NCBI GenBank assembly: GCA_903941145.1
Contig: CAJANQ010000114.1
Span: forward strand, 1 to 7,126
DNA from: an uncultured Actinomycetes bacterium
GTDB taxonomy: Bacteria > Actinomycetota > Acidimicrobiia > Acidimicrobiales > Microtrichaceae
Length of the DNA stretch: 7,126 nucleotides
Direction: 5' to 3'
In this document: piece after piece, positions 4,802 to 7,126 of the stretch
Layout of the letters: each line of letters starts with the position of its first letter
Position numbering within the stretch: position 1 is the first letter of the stretch
Program-made: the position numbers and the translations under genes
Notes under the pieces: model-generated
What the model saw: the letters and a program-made list of their open reading frames with translations, nothing else
What the model was told of the DNA's origin: nothing
Database searches by the model: none

Positions 4802-5634
4802 TGCTGGCGGTCTCGCTCGGCGAGCTGCTGTCCCTCCCCGTCATCCAGCGGTCCGGCGCCGGGCTCATGGTCGCCGGGACGTTCATGCCCGTGGTCGGAG
4901 TACTGATCATCGGGTTCGACATCCTGACGGTGCGCTTCGCCGTCATGCACGTCGCGCTGCTCGGACTGGCACTCGGCCTCTGGATCGGTGTCGACCCGAC
5001 CCTGCTGGCACTGCTGCTGTGTGCCGGGGTGGGCACCGCCATCACCCCGCTCGCAGGTCGTCCTGGCGGTCTGTCCGGACCGATGGGCCTGCTCATGACG
5101 ATCACTGCAGCCGCAGCGCTGCTCGTCCTGTCCGTCTCGGGGGTGAACGCCAACAGCGCATTCACCCTGCTGTGGGGCTCGATCCTGGCCACCCGCACCT
5201 CTGACCTCGTCCTCTTGGTCGTCCTGGCGGTGCTCGTGCTCGGGATGTTTGTCTGGCGGCGGCGCGAGCTGGGCCTCGTGCTGTTCGACCGCGAAGTGGC
5301 CGCCTGCTCCGGCATCGCGGTCGGCACGGTCACCGCCGTCGCGCTGCTCGGGATCTCGGTGTCGATCGCAGCCTCCATTCGGCTGACCGGCGCGCTGCTG
5401 ATCGACTCGCTCACGATCCTGCCCGCGCTGGCAGCCCGGAACCTGGCCCACTCGCTCGGCTCCATGGTCCGGATCGCGATCGTCATCGGCCTGGTCGGCA
5501 ACGCCGTCGGCTTCCTGCTCGCCCTCGCACTCGACCTCCCGCCAGGACCTGTCCTGGTGATGGTCGCGGGCGTCATCACCATCACCACCTACATCAAGAA
5601 AGGACCACAGCAACATGCGCAAGTACTCCACTAG
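4798..5634 (+). CDS. Metal ABC transporter permease (ABC-3 family, ZnuB type)
   Basis: 278 aa if the first of the tandem ATGATG codons is used. It is an inner-membrane protein with about eight hydrophobic segments (near residues 21-40, 47-64, 66-82, 98-116, 136-152, 170-192, 224-245 and 251-266). Family marks are TVRFAVMHVALLGLALG (44-60, the S/R-F-x-x-x-x-H-x-x-L-x-G-x-A-x-G region facing the ATPase and metal path), ELGLVLFDREVAACSGIAVG (157-176) and TGALLIDSLTILPALAARNLA (core GALL...LPA at 198-210). These are typical of ZnuB/MntC permeases for Zn2+ or Mn2+. GGGAG at 4785-4789, eight bases before ATG 4798, is a good ribosome site inside the ATPase gene. The 4-nt overlap upstream and 20-nt overlap downstream show tight operon packing. 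Confidence 0.93.
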   Translation: MMLAVSLGELLSLPVIQRSGAGLMVAGTFMPVVGVLIIGFDILTVRFAVMHVALLGLALGLWIGVDPTLLALLLCAGVGTAITPLAGRPGGLSGPMGLLMTITAAAALLVLSVSGVNANSAFTLLWGSILATRTSDLVLLVVLAVLVLGMFVWRRRELGLVLFDREVAACSGIAVGTVTAVALLGISVSIAASIRLTGALLIDSLTILPALAARNLAHSLGSMVRIAIVIGLVGNAVGFLLALALDLPPGPVLVMVAGVITITTYIKKGPQQHAQVLH

Positions 5635-6415
5635 ACGAGGTGTCCTCGGCGCCGTCCTTGTCGGCGGCCTGATGTTTGCCGGAGCGTGCAGCAGCTCCTC
5701 CGACGACGCCACCACGACCACCGAGGCCGGCGGCGGCGCGCCGAAGGTCGTGGCGTCGACCACCTGGGTCGGGGCCATCGCCAAGCTGGCTGGCGCGACC
5801 GACATCACGGTCATCGCCCCGACGAGCATCCAGCACCCGCCGGACTACGACCCCAAGGCGTCTGACCTCGCGTCGCTCAGCAAGGCCGACTACGTCCTAC
5901 TGGCAGGGTTCGAGGGGTTCGCCGACCGCATGAAGGAAGCGGCCGGCTCTGACGCCAAGGTCCTGATGGTCATGCCCGACTACGACCCAAAGATGGTGTC
6001 GGCCGAGGTGACGAAGCTGGCCAAGGAGTGGGGCACGACCGACGTCGCGGCCAAGAACGTCGAGGACTACACCGAGCGCTACAACGAGGACTCGGCCAAG
6101 GTGAAGGAGGCCACCTCGAAGCAGCCCCAGACCGTCGTCGCGCAGAAGTTCGCCGCCGGCTGGGCCGCCTTTGCGGGCTACCAGGTCGCCGGCACCTTCG
6201 GTCCGGAGCCCATCACGGCCTCGCAGGTCGCCGAGCTCTCGGGTCTCAAGCCCACCCTCGTGTTCGAGAACTCGCACATGCCGGGCGGCTCGGAGATTGC
6301 GTCCTCCTCAGGCGCAAAGATGGTCGGTCTGGTCAACTTCCCGGGCGAGGACCTCGAGCTCCCGCCGGTGCTCGACATCAACGCGACGGCAATCACCGAG
6401 GCGGTCGGCGGCTGA
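5615..6415 (+). CDS. TroA/ZnuA-like metal-ABC substrate-binding lipoprotein
   Basis: 266 aa. The N-terminus has a positively charged stretch with TRRGVL, a hydrophobic core and a lipobox-like FAGAC with Cys25, then a Ser/Asp/Thr-rich linker to about residue 42. It should be a lipoprotein on the outer face of the membrane, possibly exported by Tat. The mature part resembles cluster A-I metal-binding proteins: VVASTTWVGAIAKLAG (45-60), an HPPDYDPKASDLASLSKADYV block around His74, a long linking helix (about 145-170), and KPTLVFEN (212-219). The canonical ligands after the first His are not seen at their expected places (Lys126, Gln177, Asn241 instead), so the cargo may not be a bare Zn or Mn ion. 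AAAGGA (5599-5604), 10 bases before ATG 5615, supports the start. Last gene of the operon; hairpins follow. Confidence 0.87.
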   Translation: MRKYSTRRGVLGAVLVGGLMFAGACSSSSDDATTTTEAGGGAPKVVASTTWVGAIAKLAGATDITVIAPTSIQHPPDYDPKASDLASLSKADYVLLAGFEGFADRMKEAAGSDAKVLMVMPDYDPKMVSAEVTKLAKEWGTTDVAAKNVEDYTERYNEDSAKVKEATSKQPQTVVAQKFAAGWAAFAGYQVAGTFGPEPITASQVAELSGLKPTLVFENSHMPGGSEIASSSGAKMVGLVNFPGEDLELPPVLDINATAITEAVGG

Positions 6416-6434
6416 CCGACGCCACGACGACGCG

Positions 6435-6450
6435 CCACCCGCAAGGGTGG
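6435..6450 (+). terminator. Short GNRA-capped hairpin after the binding-protein gene
   Basis: CCACCC (6435-6440) and GGGTGG (6445-6450) form a 6-bp stem capped by GCAA, a stable GNRA tetraloop. It begins 19 bases after the operon's last stop codon and is followed 7 bases later by the repeat hairpin. The two probably act together in ending the transcript or protecting its 3' end. Confidence 0.55.
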
Positions 6451-6457
6451 ACACGGG

Positions 6458-6495
6458 CGGGGGAGGCAGCGACGCCTCCCCCGTTCCGCGTCCGG
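6458..6495 (+). repeat. 38-nt hairpin repeat, copy 2
   Basis: This copy is identical to copy 1 (4042-4079) at 36 of 38 positions and in the same orientation; both differences lie in the hairpin loop (AGCGAC here). The 10-bp stem is 6458-6467 with 6474-6483. GGAC (6449-6452) can pair with GTCC (6490-6493) as an outer stem, so the outer pairing is kept although the upstream sequence differs. It lies 42 bases after the operon's last stop and directly before the GNAT gene promoter, so terminator function is likely. Confidence 0.85.
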
Positions 6496-6497
6496 CA

Positions 6498-6503
6498 GAC
6501 TCT
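6498..6503 (+). promoter_or_regulatory. Weak candidate -10 element (GACTCT) of the GNAT gene
   Basis: The hexamer has the conserved second A and sixth T and ends 6 nt before the ATG at 6510, the spacing seen at other leaderless candidates here. No Shine-Dalgarno sequence precedes the start. Any -35 would fall inside the upstream hairpin repeat. Confidence 0.35.
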
Positions 6504-6509
6504 TCCGAC

Positions 6510-7126
6510 ATGACGACGCCCCCGCTCCCGGCCGGCTGCACGTTCGACCAGATGGCCTTCGACGAGCTCCCCATGCTGGCCGGATGGGCCGCCGAGGAGG
6601 GCTGGAACCCAGGGGTCGGCGACCTCGACGTGGCCTGGGCGCTCGACCCGGACGCCTTCATCGCGCTGCGGCGTGACGACGAGCTGGTCGGCGGCGGGAC
6701 CGTGCTCTCCTACGACGGCGCCATGGGATTCATGGGCCTGTTCATCGTGCGGCCCGACCACCGGGGTCAGGGCTTGGGCACCGTGCTCTGGCAGCACCGC
6801 GTGGAGCTCCTCACGGCCCGGCTCCAGCCCGGTGCCACGATCGGCATGGACGGGGTGTTCGACATGGTCCCCTTCTACGAACACGGTGGGTTCCAGCTCG
6901 CCTACCGCGACCTTCGGTTCGAAGGATCGGCCTCAGGGTCGCCCAGGTCGGACGTCGTGGACGCGACCACTGTGCCGTTCGAGCAGGTGGCCGCGTTCGA
7001 CGCCGCCCACCTGGGCGTCGACCGGTCCGCGTTCCTCTGCGCCTGGACCCAGCGCCCCGGCGTGAGATCATTTGCCGTGGGCGGCGACAGCGGGCTCGCG
7101 GGCTACGCCGTGCTCCGGCCGTGTGC
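6510..7126 (+). CDS. GNAT family N-acetyltransferase (two-domain, YitH-like), 3' end missing
   Basis: 205 residues are present and the frame is still open at the window edge. The N-terminal GNAT domain shows EEGWNPGVGDLD (29-40), FMGLFIVRPDHRGQGLGTVLW (core VRPDHRGQGLG 80-90, with the acetyl-CoA pyrophosphate loop RGQGLG at 85-90) and DMVPFYEHGGFQLAYRDLRF (118-137, with Tyr123 where many GNATs keep their acid). After a Gly/Ser linker (139-147) a second module starts: VPFEQVAAFDAAHLGV...FLCAW (155-179), GLAGYAVLRPC (195-205). This arrangement matches acetyltransferases with a C-terminal Acetyltransf_18-like domain, usually about 280 aa, so roughly 75-80 residues lie outside. It transfers an acetyl group from acetyl-CoA to an unknown amine. 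The ATG at 6510 fits the family N-terminus. It is separated from the transporter operon by two hairpins. Confidence 0.9.
   Translation, partial: MTTPPLPAGCTFDQMAFDELPMLAGWAAEEGWNPGVGDLDVAWALDPDAFIALRRDDELVGGGTVLSYDGAMGFMGLFIVRPDHRGQGLGTVLWQHRVELLTARLQPGATIGMDGVFDMVPFYEHGGFQLAYRDLRFEGSASGSPRSDVVDATTVPFEQVAAFDAAHLGVDRSAFLCAWTQRPGVRSFAVGGDSGLAGYAVLRPC

Noticed and set aside
4132..5634. A single 500-codon open frame joining the ATPase region and the permease, as if they were a fusion protein
   Set aside because: The first two-thirds is an out-of-frame reading of the ATPase gene, whose motifs are all in another frame. Only the part from 4798 shows permease character, and the ATGA overlap marks the true start.
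4666..5829. A 387-codon minus-strand frame across the permease and binding-protein genes
   Set aside because: Its composition is Asp/Arg/Gly/Gln-rich low complexity typical of antisense reading of GC-rich DNA, and it conflicts with two well-recognised plus-strand genes.
4042..6495. The operon as an insertion sequence or transposon with the 38-nt elements as its ends
   Set aside because: The repeats are direct rather than inverted, no transposase or recombinase gene is inside, and no target-site duplication was seen.

Overview
The window looks like chromosomal DNA of a GC-rich actinomycete-type bacterium (Actinomycetota). The reasons are the strong G/C bias at third codon positions, several starts without any Shine-Dalgarno sequence but with a -10-like hexamer 6-7 nt upstream (leaderless pattern), an aat gene, and a 3-hydroxybutyryl-CoA dehydrogenase with NADP-type features. 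The order below phylum cannot be decided from the sequence; an uncultured Acidimicrobiia-like lineage would fit but is a guess. No tRNA, rRNA, CRISPR array, insertion sequence or phage gene was seen.

Layout. 1-178 is the 3' end of a cyclophilin-type peptidyl-prolyl isomerase (+). 203-1508 is a two-gene minus-strand unit: a degenerate SAM-methyltransferase-like protein, then a peptidase S51/cyanophycinase-like protein that appears to have lost its catalytic Ser and His. A 119-bp divergent promoter region (1509-1627) separates this unit from a plus-strand series of single genes: 3-hydroxybutyryl-CoA dehydrogenase (1628-2482, followed by a strong hairpin), leucyl/phenylalanyl-tRNA-protein transferase aat (2589-3266) and a VOC-superfamily protein (3322-3867).

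A 307-bp gene-free region (3868-4174) holds a candidate promoter, a 10-bp palindrome and a chain of hairpins. It precedes a tightly coupled ABC transporter operon of the zinc/manganese type: ATPase (4175-4801), ABC-3 permease (4798-5634) and TroA-like lipoprotein (5615-6415). The genes overlap by 4 and 20 nt, so their products are probably made in a coordinated ratio and act as one importer. A hairpin-containing 38-nt element (36/38 identical, same orientation) lies on each side of the operon, at 4042-4079 and 6458-6495. The window ends inside a GNAT acetyltransferase (6510 onward).

Most ordinary parts are housekeeping or metabolic genes. The least explained parts are (i) the repeated hairpin element bracketing the transporter, with alternative base-pairing in the leader, (ii) a TroA-like binding protein that seems to keep only one of four canonical metal ligands, and (iii) the linked pair of apparently active-site-degenerate enzymes on the minus strand. 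None is proof of a new system; they are the places worth testing.
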